DNA of 64,000 nucleotides from an uncultured Prevotellaceae bacterium (GTDB lineage Bacteria; Bacteroidota; Bacteroidia; Bacteroidales; Bacteroidaceae): positions 20,539 through 84,538 of the forward strand of contig CACZDV010000013.1 of assembly GCA_902780025.1 (NCBI GenBank), given 5' to 3'. The translations under genes and the position numbers were made by a program. Under the pieces are notes generated by a model that saw nothing but the letters and a program-made list of their open reading frames with translations, was not told where the DNA came from and ran no database searches. Shown here in pieces: positions 52,330 through 62,359 of this stretch (position 1 is the stretch's first letter; the number at the start of each line of letters is the position of its first letter).

Positions 52330-52360
52330 CAGCCGCTACTTAGGTAGCGGCTGTTTTTTT
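52330..52360 (+). terminator. Rho-independent terminator of rpsT
   Basis: CAGCCGCTAC (52330-52339), loop TTAG, GTAGCGGCTG (52344-52353), then seven T residues. Confidence 0.95.
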
Positions 52361-52405
52361 GTAGTTTTTTAGCAGATAAACTTCGTTTATCTGACGTTTT
52401 TTGTG

Positions 52406-52413
52406 TACCTTTG
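52406..52413 (+). promoter_or_regulatory. -7 element of gyrB
   Basis: TACCTTTG followed by CAGAC, 24 bases before the ATG at 52438. TTCG at 52382-52385 is a poor -33 match. Confidence 0.6.
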
Positions 52414-52437
52414 CAGACAAATTACAAAAGAGAAGCA

Positions 52438-54414
52438 ATGACAGAAGAAATCATTCAGGAGCAGGAGAACTACTCCGCGAGTAACATTCAGGTGCTTGAG
52501 GGCCTTGAGGCCGTCCGTAAGCGCCCCGCCATGTATATTGGCGATATCAGTGAAAAAGGTCTGCATCACTTGGTTAACGAGACCGTCGACAATTCTATCG
52601 ACGAGGCAATGGCCGGTTACTGTACCCACATCGAGGTAATTATCAACGAGGACAACTCCATCACCGTTCAGGACAATGGTCGTGGTATTCCTGTCGACGA
52701 GCATGAGAAGATGCATAAGTCAGCCCTTGAGGTCGTTATGACCGTACTCCACGCCGGTGGTAAGTTCGACAAGGGTTCGTATAAGGTTTCCGGCGGTTTG
52801 CACGGTGTCGGTGTTTCGTGCGTGAACGCCCTGTCGACCCACATGAAGTCGCAGGTGTTCCGCAACGGCCATATCTACCAGCAGGAGTACGAGAAAGGAA
52901 AGCCCCTTTACGACGTGAAGATCGTGGGCGACACGGAGCTGACGGGTACCCGCCAGCAGTTCTGGCCCGACGGCAGCATTTTTACTACTACCGAGTATAA
53001 GTACGACATCATCGCCAAGCGTATGCGCGAGCTGGCTTATCTGAACGCTGGCATCACCATCACGCTGACCGACCTTCGCCCCGACGAGGAGGGTAACCTG
53101 CGTGAGCCGGAGGTGTTCCACGCCAAGGAAGGCCTGAAGGAGTTCGTACAGTACGTCGATCGTCACCGCACATCGATCATCGGCGAGCCTATCTGTCTGA
53201 AGACCGAGAAGGACGGTGTGCCCATCGAGGTAGCCCTGCTCTACAACAGCGACTATTCTGAGAATATCCACTCTTACGTTAATAATATCAACACCATTGA
53301 GGGTGGTACCCACCTGACGGGCTTCCGCATCGCCCTGGCTCGTACGCTGAAGAAGTATTCCGACGAGGACGACCAGCTGCGCAAGCAGATAGAGAAGGCC
53401 AAGATTGAGGTGGCACAGGACGACTTCCGTGAGGGTCTGACAGCCATCATCAGCGTGAAGGTTGCCGAGCCCCAGTTCGAGGGACAGACGAAGACCAAAC
53501 TGGGTAACAGCGAGGTCAACGGTGCCGTACAGAAGGCCGTAGGCGAAGCTATGACCAACTATCTGGAGGAGCACCCGAAGGAAGCTCACACCATCTGCGA
53601 GAAAGTCATTCTGGCCGCTACGGCCCGTATCGCTGCCCGTAAGGCCCGTGAGAGTGTACAACGCAAGAACCCCATGACCGGTGGCGGACTCCCCGGTAAG
53701 TTGGCCGACTGCTCCGAGAAAGACCCGAAAGTCTGCGAGATCTTCCTTGTCGAGGGTGACTCTGCAGGCGGCTCGGCCAAGCAGGGCCGCGACCGTCACT
53801 TCCAGGCCATCCTGCCCCTACGCGGAAAAATCCTGAACGTTGAGAAGGTTCAGTGGCACCGTGTCTTCGAGGCAGAGTCTGTGATGAATATCATCCAGTC
53901 CATCGGCGTACGCTTCGGTGTCGACGGCGAGGACTCCAAGGATGCCAACATCGACAAGCTGCGCTACGACAAGATCATCATCATGACCGACGCCGATGTC
54001 GATGGTTCACACATCGACACGCTCATCATGACCCTCTTCTACCGCTTCATGCCGCAGGTCATTCAGGGTGGACACCTCTACATCGCCACCCCGCCGCTCT
54101 ATAAGTGTACGTACAAGAAATTCTCTGAGTACTGCTATACCGAACAGCAGCGTCAGGCCTTCATCGACAAGTACGTGGCCGGCGACGAGAATGCCAGCGC
54201 CCTCCACACCCAGCGCTATAAAGGTTTGGGTGAGATGAACCCTGAGCAGCTCTGGGAGACTACCATGAATCCCGAGAACCGCCTGCTGAAGCAGGTGACT
54301 ATCGAGAATGCTGCTGAGGCCGATGAGATCTTCTCAATGCTTATGGGCGACGACGTAGAGCCGCGCCGACAGTTCATCGAGAAGAACGCTACCTACGCCA
54401 ATATCGACGCCTGA
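52438..54414 (+). CDS. gyrB: DNA gyrase subunit B
   Basis: 658 residues from ATG 52438 (MTEEIIQEQENYSASNIQVL). GHKL ATPase motifs are VNETVDNSIDEA, DNGRGIPVD and SGGLHGVGVSCVNAL. The TOPRIM motifs are FLVEGDSAGGSAKQGRDRHF and TDADVDGSHID. The C-terminal block with QRYKGLGEMNP is present. The length is that of a GyrB without the enterobacterial TOPRIM insert. With GyrA it supercoils DNA. The small exported protein gene starts 18 bp downstream. Confidence 0.97.
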   Translation: MTEEIIQEQENYSASNIQVLEGLEAVRKRPAMYIGDISEKGLHHLVNETVDNSIDEAMAGYCTHIEVIINEDNSITVQDNGRGIPVDEHEKMHKSALEVVMTVLHAGGKFDKGSYKVSGGLHGVGVSCVNALSTHMKSQVFRNGHIYQQEYEKGKPLYDVKIVGDTELTGTRQQFWPDGSIFTTTEYKYDIIAKRMRELAYLNAGITITLTDLRPDEEGNLREPEVFHAKEGLKEFVQYVDRHRTSIIGEPICLKTEKDGVPIEVALLYNSDYSENIHSYVNNINTIEGGTHLTGFRIALARTLKKYSDEDDQLRKQIEKAKIEVAQDDFREGLTAIISVKVAEPQFEGQTKTKLGNSEVNGAVQKAVGEAMTNYLEEHPKEAHTICEKVILAATARIAARKARESVQRKNPMTGGGLPGKLADCSEKDPKVCEIFLVEGDSAGGSAKQGRDRHFQAILPLRGKILNVEKVQWHRVFEAESVMNIIQSIGVRFGVDGEDSKDANIDKLRYDKIIIMTDADVDGSHIDTLIMTLFYRFMPQVIQGGHLYIATPPLYKCTYKKFSEYCYTEQQRQAFIDKYVAGDENASALHTQRYKGLGEMNPEQLWETTMNPENRLLKQVTIENAAEADEIFSMLMGDDVEPRRQFIEKNATYANIDA

Positions 54415-54432
54415 CCTCATCTCTTTTGCACC

Positions 54433-54921
54433 ATGCGACGGTTGCTCTTAGCCTTTATGCTTACCGCCTTGTGCGTGGTGGCCCGTGGTCAGCGGCGCTT
54501 GGTGGTGGTCGACGTGGAGACGCGTGTGCCTATCCGCGGCGTCAATGTGGTGAGCAATGCCCACAAAGCTGATACTACCGACTGGCAGGGTCTGGTCACC
54601 GTACCCGACTCTTGCCGCTCGTTGTCGCTGTCGCACGTCAAGTACGAGAGTCGCATCCTGAACGTTAGCGAGGTTCAGGACACTATCTTCCTGATTTCCA
54701 AACTCATGGGACTGCCTGAGGTCACCGTCTTGGGTCAGGGCAAAAACGAAGACAGGCTTAAGGAACTGAAGAAGTCGCTGGTGCTTAACCCGACCGATGC
54801 GCAACTGATAGCTGCTGACCCCTCGCAAGGTTTCAATGTCTTAGGCCTTTTGAAAGCACTCCTCAAGAAGCGTAAGGAATCGAAGAAAGAACGATTCCGC
54901 CGCATGCTTGAGGAGTATTAA
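54433..54921 (+). CDS. Small exported protein with CarboxypepD_reg-like domain
   Basis: 162 residues. Signal peptide (RRLLLAFMLTALCVVARGQ). Residues about 20-95 look like a carboxypeptidase-regulatory-like beta-sandwich (VVDVETRVPIRGVNVVSNAH, then TDWQGLVTVPDSCRSLSLSH), a domain common at the start of TonB-dependent receptors and in small Bacteroidota envelope proteins. The C-terminus is basic and helical (KALLKKRKESKKERFRRML). Function unknown. Probably read through from gyrB. Confidence 0.72.
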   Translation: MRRLLLAFMLTALCVVARGQRRLVVVDVETRVPIRGVNVVSNAHKADTTDWQGLVTVPDSCRSLSLSHVKYESRILNVSEVQDTIFLISKLMGLPEVTVLGQGKNEDRLKELKKSLVLNPTDAQLIAADPSQGFNVLGLLKALLKKRKESKKERFRRMLEEY

Positions 54922-54935
54922 TAATTTCTTTTATT

Positions 54936-56960
54936 TTACCGACCACTCAAGGAGGCCGGCGGAGTAATGGCGCTGAGGTCTTGTGGTAGCCATACGCGCA
55001 TCTTTCCTTTTCCACGATGACACCAGGCGTAGTAGGGGATGAGCGTCAGTTGCTGATCCTTCACCGTGAGCTTACCCTGCTTGTTGAAGTCGAGCGTCTG
55101 GGCGTCGGTCTTCAGGGTGACGATAGGCGTATCGGCAATCTCTTTCTTTTCGAGTTGGAACTGCGGATTCTGGTTAATGAGGATCGAGAAGATGTCGAAC
55201 TGATTATCCGGGTGCTCGGCGCAGTAGACCAGCGGGCCACGCTCAACGGCAATCATGCCGCGGTCGGCCTCCACCTTATTATTAGCACGCACGATACGCG
55301 GTTCCATATCAAAGCAGATGACAACCTCGTCGCCCTTCTTCCAGCGTCGCTCGATGTTCACATAGCCGTCAGCATCGACGAGCAAGGGCACGGTAATGCC
55401 GTTTATAATGAAGCTGTAGCCTAAGTGCTTGTTGTCGGCATACTGGTAGAGGTCGCTGGGCACGGGCTTGTTACGAAGCCAGCCGGGAACACGGATTTTC
55501 AGGTTGAACTCACCCACGGTGTTCTTGTCGATAGTCAGTACGGTTTCGCCGTCCCACGGGTAGCTAGTCTTCTGCGTCAGCGTCAGTTTCTTCTTGCCAA
55601 CATTGAGCGTCGAGGTGTTCGACAGGAATAGGTTCACATAAACGGAAGGAGTTCCTCTCTCCTCTTTCACGGCGTAGACGTAGCCTGGCAACGAGGGGAT
55701 GAAGCGGCAGATATTACTCGGACAGCAGGCGCAGCCGAACCACGCCTGGCGCTGGTGCTGGCCCATCGACTCAAGCGGATTAGGATAGAAAAAGGCATTG
55801 CCCTGCAGCGACACGCCGCTGATAAGTCCGTTGTAGAGTGTACGCTCTAAGACGTCGTAGTATTTCGACTCGCCGTGGAGCAGGAACAGGCGGTAGTTCA
55901 CGTAGACATTGCCGATGGCAGCACAGGTCTCGCAATAAGCCGACATATTGGGCAGTTCATAGTTCCTGCCAAAGGCCTCGCCGCTGGCTGTGGCTCCGAT
56001 GCCGCCGGTGATGTAGAGTTTCTTGGTGACGATGTTGTCCCAGATGCGGTCGATGGCCTTGATATAGCTCTCGTCGCCCGTCAGCGCAGCCACGTCGGCT
56101 ATACCGGCATACATATAGGCAGCACGTACGGCGTGGCCTACGGCCTCGTCCTGCTCCACCACAGGCTTGTGGCTCTGCGAGTACTCCTGCTTAATCTGCG
56201 TCTTGCCACGATAGTCGAGCAGAAACTTCGCCTCGTCCAGGTATTTCTTCTCGCCGGTAGCCAAGTAAAGGCGGGCCAGTGCCATCTCGGCAATCTGGTG
56301 ACCGGGCACCACACAGGCCTGACCGGGATTCGGACCTACCTCCTTGCAGACCACGTCGGCATAGCGGCGGGCGATGTCGAGGAACTTCCTTTTTCCCGTA
56401 GCCTGCCAATAGGCAACGGCACTCTCCACCATGTGGCCGAGGTTGTAGAGTTCGTGCGAGAGATCTTCCTCCTTCACCCAACGGCGGTCGCCAGCCCAGT
56501 GGTGCGGGTCGGCAGGGTTCTGTGTACGTGCAGTATAGAGGTAGCCGTCAGGCTCCTGTGCACGGCCGATGATGTCGATGACGGAGTCGCAGTAGGCCTC
56601 TAATCGCTTGTCCCGGTAGGTCTGCAGGATATAGGCGGCACCCTCCAGCGTCTTGTAGGGGTCGGTATCATCGAAGGAGAATCCCACACCGTTGACCTTG
56701 AACACCTTCGAGGGGTCGGCGAGATGGGCAGCGGCATGCTCGAAGTTCTTGTAACGGCCTTCGCTCTCGCACTTCGAGAAGGCGAGGGGGATAGTTGTGT
56801 TGCGCGAGGCTTCGAGACGCTGTCCCCAGAACGTGCCGGGCGTCACCTTGACGGCGGTGAAGGGAACGGGAGTGATGGGGTAGCCCTTTTGCGCCACTGC
56901 GGGGCTAACGAAGAGTGACAAATGAAGAGTGATGAGTGAGAGGAGGATTGTACGTTTCAT
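54936..56960 (-). CDS. Exported GH127-family beta-L-arabinofuranosidase-like enzyme
   Basis: 674 residues with a signal peptide that contains repeat-derived LITLHLSLF. The (alpha/alpha)6 barrel (about 35-440) carries the family residues: AYCETCAAIGN (Glu and Cys, zinc ligands) and FGCACCPSN (the Cys pair, one the proposed nucleophile). C-terminal beta-sandwich domains follow. GH127 (formerly DUF1680) enzymes remove beta-linked L-arabinofuranose from plant arabinans, extensins or pectin side chains. It is divergent from a second GH127 gene; their -7 boxes are about 25 bp apart. Confidence 0.9.
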   Translation of the reverse strand: MKRTILLSLITLHLSLFVSPAVAQKGYPITPVPFTAVKVTPGTFWGQRLEASRNTTIPLAFSKCESEGRYKNFEHAAAHLADPSKVFKVNGVGFSFDDTDPYKTLEGAAYILQTYRDKRLEAYCDSVIDIIGRAQEPDGYLYTARTQNPADPHHWAGDRRWVKEEDLSHELYNLGHMVESAVAYWQATGKRKFLDIARRYADVVCKEVGPNPGQACVVPGHQIAEMALARLYLATGEKKYLDEAKFLLDYRGKTQIKQEYSQSHKPVVEQDEAVGHAVRAAYMYAGIADVAALTGDESYIKAIDRIWDNIVTKKLYITGGIGATASGEAFGRNYELPNMSAYCETCAAIGNVYVNYRLFLLHGESKYYDVLERTLYNGLISGVSLQGNAFFYPNPLESMGQHQRQAWFGCACCPSNICRFIPSLPGYVYAVKEERGTPSVYVNLFLSNTSTLNVGKKKLTLTQKTSYPWDGETVLTIDKNTVGEFNLKIRVPGWLRNKPVPSDLYQYADNKHLGYSFIINGITVPLLVDADGYVNIERRWKKGDEVVICFDMEPRIVRANNKVEADRGMIAVERGPLVYCAEHPDNQFDIFSILINQNPQFQLEKKEIADTPIVTLKTDAQTLDFNKQGKLTVKDQQLTLIPYYAWCHRGKGKMRVWLPQDLSAITPPASLSGR

Positions 56961-56983
56961 ATCTGTTAGTATTAATTTTGCCG

Positions 56984-56991
56984 CAAAGATA
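56984..56991 (-). promoter_or_regulatory. -7 element of the minus-strand GH127 gene
   Basis: TATCTTTG on the minus strand, 23 bases before the start at 56960. Confidence 0.65.
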
Positions 56992-57014
56992 ATGATTTTT
57001 TCCGTAAAAAGTGC

Positions 57015-57022
57015 TATCTTTG
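57015..57022 (+). promoter_or_regulatory. -7 element of the plus-strand GH127 gene
   Basis: TATCTTTG followed by CATCG, 22 bases before the ATG at 57045; divergent from the box at 56984-56991. Confidence 0.65.
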
Positions 57023-57044
57023 CATCGAAAATTGCTTAGAATCT

Positions 57045-59465
57045 ATGATATACAAGTCAATGCTTACGGCTGTAGTGCTCCTTTGGACGACGGGAGCCAG
57101 TGCTCAAATCAAGGAAGTACCGTTTACACAGGTACACCTGAACGACGGCTTCTGGGCACCGCGTATTGAAGTGAACCGCACGGTATCCATCCCTTCCGCC
57201 TTCCGCGAGTGTGAGAAGAGCGGGCGTTTCGACAACTTTGCCTTAGCCGCTCAGAACAACGGTAACTACACGACCTCCGTGAAGGAGCATCGGGGCGACT
57301 TCTCGTTCGACGACACCGACCCCTACAAAGTCATCGAAGGTGCGTCGTATGCCCTGGCTGCCAAATATGACAAGCAGTTGGACCACTACCTCGACTCGGT
57401 CATCAACCTCATCGCGTTGGCACAGGAGCCTGACGGCTACCTGACCACCTGTGTTACTAATAAATGTACGCGCTTGAGCGGCTGGTGGGGGACCCACAAA
57501 TGGGAGAGGATCAATTCGCATGAACTCTATAACAGCGGTCACCTGATAGAGAGTGCCGTGGCCCACTACCGCGCTACGGGCAAACGGTCATTCCTCAACG
57601 TGGCCATTAAGAACGCCGACCTCGTATGTAAGACCTTCGGCCCCAACGAGGGACAGATACACCGCCCGGGCGGTCACCCGATTATCGAGATGGCGCTGTG
57701 CAAGCTCTATAAGGTGACGGGCAACAAGAAATATCTGGAAGGAGCGAAATACTTCGTCGACGAGACAGGCCGCTGCACCGACGGTCACGCGCCCAGCATG
57801 TACTCGCAGGACCATAAGCCCATCCTCGAGCAGAACGAGATTGTGGGTCACGCTGTACGCGCTGGCTATCTGTATAGCGGTGTGGCCGACGTTGCTGCGC
57901 TGACAGGCGACAAGCAGTACCAGACGGCGCTGGAGCGCATCTGGCAAAATATGTCGTCGAAGAAGCTGTTTATTACGGGCGGCATCGGCAGTCGTGCTCA
58001 AGGCGAGGGCTTTGGTCCCAACTACGAGCTGAACTCGCACACCGCCTACTGCGAGACCTGCGCCGCCATTGCCAACGTCTATTGGAACTATCGCATGTTC
58101 TTAGCTACGGGCGAGTCGAAGTACATCGACGTGGTGGAGCGCGCGTTATATAATAATGTGTTGAGCGGCGTCTCGCTGTCAGGCGACAAGTTCTTCTACG
58201 ACAATCCTTTGGAGAGTGGTGGCGAGCACCTACGGCAGGCGTGGTTCGGCTGTGCCTGCTGTCCGGGCAACGTCACCCGTTTCATTGCCTCCGTACCCGG
58301 CTATATGTATGCCCAACAAGGGAAGGCCATTTACGTCAACCTCTATGCCCAGGGCACGGCCAAGATTGGGAAGGTGGAACTGGAGCAGACGACGCAGTAC
58401 CCATGGGACGGAAAGATTCAGATCAAGGTCGTGAAGGGCGGCAAGTTTTCCTTGAAACTGCGCATCCCCTCGTGGCTGAAACAGAGTCCCACGAACAATG
58501 ACCTCTATACCTATATCGACAAGGCCGCGAACTACAGCGTCAGCGTCAACGGATGCGCACTCTATCCCGAGATTCGCGACTATGTCACCATCGATCGCAA
58601 ATGGAAGAAGGGTGACATTGTTGAGCTGAACCTGCCGATGGAAGTGCGCCGCATCGTAGCCAACGACAACGCCGAGGACCTGCGCGACAAAGTCTGCCTG
58701 GAGCGTGGCCCTATCGTCTACTGCATCGAGGCGGGCGACCAGAGCAGCCGGAGCGTCTTCAACGTGTTCCTGCCCAGCGACCAATATGGCAAACATGACT
58801 TCAACAGCACTTACATGCCGGAGTTGCTTGGCGGCATTACGGTCATCGACACCAAAGCCAAGATGGTGCGTTACAACGGCGACGTGGCTGACGTAGACAT
58901 GCGGGCTATCCCCTACGCCGTATGGAACAACTGTGGTCAGCAACAGATGGAGGTGTGGGTAGCCTCGACGCCCACCGCCGCAAGACCCGTCCCCCGTCCC
59001 ACGCTGGCTTCGCAAGCACAGACCTTCTCGAACCGCGGTCCCATCCAGAACGATGCCCCTGAGACTGCACCTACTGACTCATGGGCAGGTGGTGTGAACG
59101 ACCAGTGGGAGCCGAAGCGCTCATCGGACACAAGCAAGCCATACCACTACTGGTGGCTGAAACGCGGCACACAGGAGAGCATCAGCTATAAGTGGGAAAA
59201 GGAACAGGAGGTGCAGAACGTGCAGGTCTACTGGCTCGACTTCGATCATTACGACGGCAACTTCCGTGTGCCGGAGTCGTGGACGCTCTATTATGAGTCA
59301 GAAGACGGCCAGTGGCGTGAGGTCGAGGACCATGAACCTTTCACCGTGCTCAAGGACTGCTACAACTCGGTCAGCTTCCGTCCCGTGAAGACCCGTGGAC
59401 TGAAGATTGTGGTGAAACTGCAGCAGGGACAGTCAGGCGGTGTGTTGGAGTGGAAAGTGAACTGA
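57045..59465 (+). CDS. Exported GH127-family enzyme with C-terminal discoidin-like domain
   Basis: 806 residues. Signal peptide (MLTAVVLLWTTGASAQ; ATG 57060 is an alternative start). Catalytic residues are conserved: AYCETCAAIANVY and FGCACCPGN. It is related to the divergent enzyme but clearly not a recent copy. It has about 130 extra residues: a Pro/Thr linker and a C-terminal F5/8-type (discoidin-like) domain (KWEKEQEVQNVQVYWLDFDH onward), probably for glycan binding. It is followed after 1 bp by an unknown lipoprotein gene. Substrate: a beta-L-arabinofuranosyl glycan, by family inference. Confidence 0.9.
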   Translation: MIYKSMLTAVVLLWTTGASAQIKEVPFTQVHLNDGFWAPRIEVNRTVSIPSAFRECEKSGRFDNFALAAQNNGNYTTSVKEHRGDFSFDDTDPYKVIEGASYALAAKYDKQLDHYLDSVINLIALAQEPDGYLTTCVTNKCTRLSGWWGTHKWERINSHELYNSGHLIESAVAHYRATGKRSFLNVAIKNADLVCKTFGPNEGQIHRPGGHPIIEMALCKLYKVTGNKKYLEGAKYFVDETGRCTDGHAPSMYSQDHKPILEQNEIVGHAVRAGYLYSGVADVAALTGDKQYQTALERIWQNMSSKKLFITGGIGSRAQGEGFGPNYELNSHTAYCETCAAIANVYWNYRMFLATGESKYIDVVERALYNNVLSGVSLSGDKFFYDNPLESGGEHLRQAWFGCACCPGNVTRFIASVPGYMYAQQGKAIYVNLYAQGTAKIGKVELEQTTQYPWDGKIQIKVVKGGKFSLKLRIPSWLKQSPTNNDLYTYIDKAANYSVSVNGCALYPEIRDYVTIDRKWKKGDIVELNLPMEVRRIVANDNAEDLRDKVCLERGPIVYCIEAGDQSSRSVFNVFLPSDQYGKHDFNSTYMPELLGGITVIDTKAKMVRYNGDVADVDMRAIPYAVWNNCGQQQMEVWVASTPTAARPVPRPTLASQAQTFSNRGPIQNDAPETAPTDSWAGGVNDQWEPKRSSDTSKPYHYWWLKRGTQESISYKWEKEQEVQNVQVYWLDFDHYDGNFRVPESWTLYYESEDGQWREVEDHEPFTVLKDCYNSVSFRPVKTRGLKIVVKLQQGQSGGVLEWKVN

Positions 59466-59466
59466 C

Positions 59467-60354
59467 ATGAGTCGCGTCGGGAAACTACTGTTACTGCTGG
59501 TGGCAACGGTCTTCATAGGATGTCGCAACCACGAATCTCCGGGATATGAATTCCAAGGGGATGAGAACAGCGTGTACTACTGGCGCACGGAACTGCGGCT
59601 CGACTCGACGGAACGGGCATTCCTCGACCGGCACGACGTGAAGAAGGTCTACTGCCGCTACTTCGACGTGGTGATGCGCAACGGCGAACCGATGCCCAAC
59701 GCCACCATCTCGTTTTCGGACACCCTGCCCAGCGGCGTGGAGCTGGTGCCCACGGTCTACATCACCGAGGACTGCATGCACAAGCCCCACCCGGGACTGG
59801 CCGGGAAGCTGGTCAGCCGTGTGCGCCAGATGAACGAGACCAACGACCTGCCGCCCTTCCGCGAACTGCAGATAGACTGCGACTACACCGCCCGCAGCCG
59901 ACAGGTGTACTACGACTTCCTGAGTGAAATTGCCCACTCTCCACTTTTCACTTCTCACTTCTCACTTCTTTCCACCACCATCCGCCTACACCAGCTGCAG
60001 ATGAAGGCCCCGCCCGTGGACTACGGCGTGCTGATGCTCTACAACACGGGCGACCCGCGCCGGTTCATGGAGCGTAATCCCGTACTCGACCTGCGCGACG
60101 TGCAGCCCTACCTGCGCCATCTTAGCGACTACCCTCTGTCGCTGGCGGCGGCTTATCCCGTCTACCAATGGGTGCGCCACATCCACGGCGTCAGGGTGGA
60201 GCATACCGTCGAGGCCGACGAGATATTGCGGGTGAAGCAGGCCGTGGAACAGGAGCGGCCCGAACTGCGGCGCACGATCCTGACCTATCATTTAGACAAA
60301 GAAAACATCAACCGATATGACAATGAGACCTATGAAAAGATTTATCGCCATTAG
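59467..60354 (+). CDS. Lipoprotein of unknown function (295 aa)
   Basis: The lipobox is FIGC (Cys19) after a hydrophobic stretch (KLLLLLVATVFI). The domain has LQIDCDYTARSRQVYYDFL near residue 137, resembling the barrel-like pattern of DUF3142, a weak by-eye match. A segment at about 59937-59980 encodes SPLFTSHFSLLSTT from ACTTTTCACTTCTCACTTC tandem units and seems to be an in-frame insertion. The gene starts 1 bp after the GH127 stop and overlaps the next gene by 23 bp, so all three form one operon. Confidence 0.7.
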   Translation: MSRVGKLLLLLVATVFIGCRNHESPGYEFQGDENSVYYWRTELRLDSTERAFLDRHDVKKVYCRYFDVVMRNGEPMPNATISFSDTLPSGVELVPTVYITEDCMHKPHPGLAGKLVSRVRQMNETNDLPPFRELQIDCDYTARSRQVYYDFLSEIAHSPLFTSHFSLLSTTIRLHQLQMKAPPVDYGVLMLYNTGDPRRFMERNPVLDLRDVQPYLRHLSDYPLSLAAAYPVYQWVRHIHGVRVEHTVEADEILRVKQAVEQERPELRRTILTYHLDKENINRYDNETYEKIYRH

Positions 60355-62359
60355 CCTGCTGACGGTAGCGACGACCGCGCCTGCTGCCGCTTGTGCATGG
60401 GACGACACCGACAATTACTATCTGTTCCGCGCCTACAACCCCAGGGAGTTCCGGACGTATGTTGACGAAGTGACCACCAACAACTGGAAAGTCTACACAG
60501 GCAGCCAGGAGCTATATTATAGCTTCAATGCCGACGACGTCATCAAGTTCGCACGTAAGAAGGGCGACCTGCTGATGGTCAGCTACGTCGAGAACCTGCA
60601 GAAGTACCTGAAGTGTGCCGAGGAGAAACGATGGGAGCAATGGAGCTATCCCACGAAGGAGCAGCTGGCCGAGCGCCAGAAGACGCTGATGGCTGTCCGC
60701 ACCTATGCCCAAGGCAAGCTGAAGTCGCGCCTGCGCTCGCAGCATGCTCTGCTGGTGATGCGTTGTAACATGATGCTGGGCCGTCATGCCGAGAACGTCA
60801 CCTTCTGGGTGACCACCGGCAGCACGATGATCGAGAGCGTCTATCGCGACATGATGTACAACATCTATGGCGGAGCCCTCTACAAGACGGGCAGCGAGGA
60901 GATTGCCGCCAATATCTTCGCCCAGCAAGGCGACTGGGAGAGCCTGATGACGATGTACTACGAGCGCCGTTCGTGCAAGGCCATCCGTCAGGAGTACCTG
61001 CGCGACCCCAATTCGCCCGTGCTGCCCTTCCTGCTGACCGACTTCGTGAACAATGCCCAGGAGGCCATCGACATACCGGAAGGACGACTCGAGGGAAAGC
61101 TCTTCATCCGCGACATCACCAAGGAGGAAGCCCGCCAGATGTGCCAGTTGGCCACGACGGTGGTCGGCGAGGGCAAGACCACGAACCCCGTGCTCTGGCA
61201 GAGTGCCAAGGCGTGGATAGAGTTCATGTTCGGTGACCACCGGCAGGGGCTTGCCGACATTGAGAAGGCCGTGAAGATGGACGGCGAGCAGCGTATGAAA
61301 GACAACGCCCGTGTGCTGAAGCTCTACATGACGGCTGTCGAGAAGCCCGTCAGCCGTGAGTTCGACGACTATCTGGCCGGGGAACTGACGTGGATTGACC
61401 AGCGCTCGAAAGAGGATAACTCGTTCCTCGACCCCACCCGCCGACTCGTCCATCAGGTACTTGTCGACAAGTATCGTGACCGTCCGCTGACCGCCGTTGC
61501 GCTGCTCAAGGCCATCGACAGCTACCAGTACTACACCTATATCGACACGGTTCACGTGTCGTCGTTGCTGCAATATATGGACTATGCCGCCACGCCCGCC
61601 CAGACGGCGCTCGACCGCTACCTGAAACCCCGGCAGAAGCTGGAGCAGACGCGGATGAATGACCTTGTGGGCACGAAGTATATGCGCCTGTGCCGCTGGC
61701 AGGAGGCTGCCGAGTGGCTCGCGCGTGTGCCCGTATCCTATTATAGTAATGAAGGTTACGCCGTCTATGCCGCCAACCGCAAGTGGAGTGTCGAGCCGTG
61801 GATCAAGCGCCAATGGCTGGGCGAGGGAATGGAGTACAGCGAACAGAAGTGGCAGCTGAAGGAGAATCCCCGCCTCGCCTTCGTCCGCGAGGTGGAGAAG
61901 ATGGAGGGCGAGCTGAATGTCCTCTCGGGCAAGGCGCACCAGCAGCGATGCTACGACCTGGCTGTACGCTATGCCCAGGCACACTTCACGGGCGACTGCT
62001 GGTTCCTCATGCGTAACGGCAAGAGCATCTGCGACACCCTGCGCTGCAATGAGACCGACCTGGCAGCCAAGGCTGCCCAGTTGCTGCAGCAGGCCGCTAA
62101 GACAAAGGATACGGCACTCCGCGAACGCTCGCTCTTTGCCCTCGGCTACTGCTACCTCTACTTCTCGGAGTGGCAACTGCAGCCGTGGAACAGCGATGAG
62201 CCCGACTCGCCTGCCTACCAGCGGCTCGCCAGTCCGAGGTCGCGACAGTATCAGGCGTGGGCAGCACTTGCCGACTTCGAGCGCACGAACAAGGCGGGAG
62301 TCAGCCAGTTTGTATCCAACTGTGACGAGTATAAACTATTCAGGAAGGCCTATAAGTAA
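60332..62359 (+). CDS. Exported protein of unknown function (675 aa)
   Basis: Signal peptide (MKRFIAISLLTVATTAPAAA). The rest is long and helix-rich (many Arg, Glu, Ala, Tyr and Trp), with TPR- or Sel1-like alternation, for example KTGSEEIAANIFAQQGDWES. No catalytic motif seen. Upstream ATGs at 60317 and 60323 are in frame, but the signal peptide fits best from 60332. It overlaps the lipoprotein gene, so they are translationally coupled and probably form an envelope complex. The last 10 bp overlap the convergent pectinesterase gene. Confidence 0.72.
   Translation: MKRFIAISLLTVATTAPAAACAWDDTDNYYLFRAYNPREFRTYVDEVTTNNWKVYTGSQELYYSFNADDVIKFARKKGDLLMVSYVENLQKYLKCAEEKRWEQWSYPTKEQLAERQKTLMAVRTYAQGKLKSRLRSQHALLVMRCNMMLGRHAENVTFWVTTGSTMIESVYRDMMYNIYGGALYKTGSEEIAANIFAQQGDWESLMTMYYERRSCKAIRQEYLRDPNSPVLPFLLTDFVNNAQEAIDIPEGRLEGKLFIRDITKEEARQMCQLATTVVGEGKTTNPVLWQSAKAWIEFMFGDHRQGLADIEKAVKMDGEQRMKDNARVLKLYMTAVEKPVSREFDDYLAGELTWIDQRSKEDNSFLDPTRRLVHQVLVDKYRDRPLTAVALLKAIDSYQYYTYIDTVHVSSLLQYMDYAATPAQTALDRYLKPRQKLEQTRMNDLVGTKYMRLCRWQEAAEWLARVPVSYYSNEGYAVYAANRKWSVEPWIKRQWLGEGMEYSEQKWQLKENPRLAFVREVEKMEGELNVLSGKAHQQRCYDLAVRYAQAHFTGDCWFLMRNGKSICDTLRCNETDLAAKAAQLLQQAAKTKDTALRERSLFALGYCYLYFSEWQLQPWNSDEPDSPAYQRLASPRSRQYQAWAALADFERTNKAGVSQFVSNCDEYKLFRKAYK

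Noticed and set aside
52720-53799. 359-codon ORF antisense to gyrB
   Set aside because: gyrB is certain on the plus strand; the antisense frame is open because of codon bias and shows only Leu/Val-rich pseudo-sequence.
60512-62176. 554-codon ORF antisense to the 60332 gene
   Set aside because: Shadow of a GC-rich plus-strand gene with a good signal peptide; no motif, promoter or start context on the minus strand.
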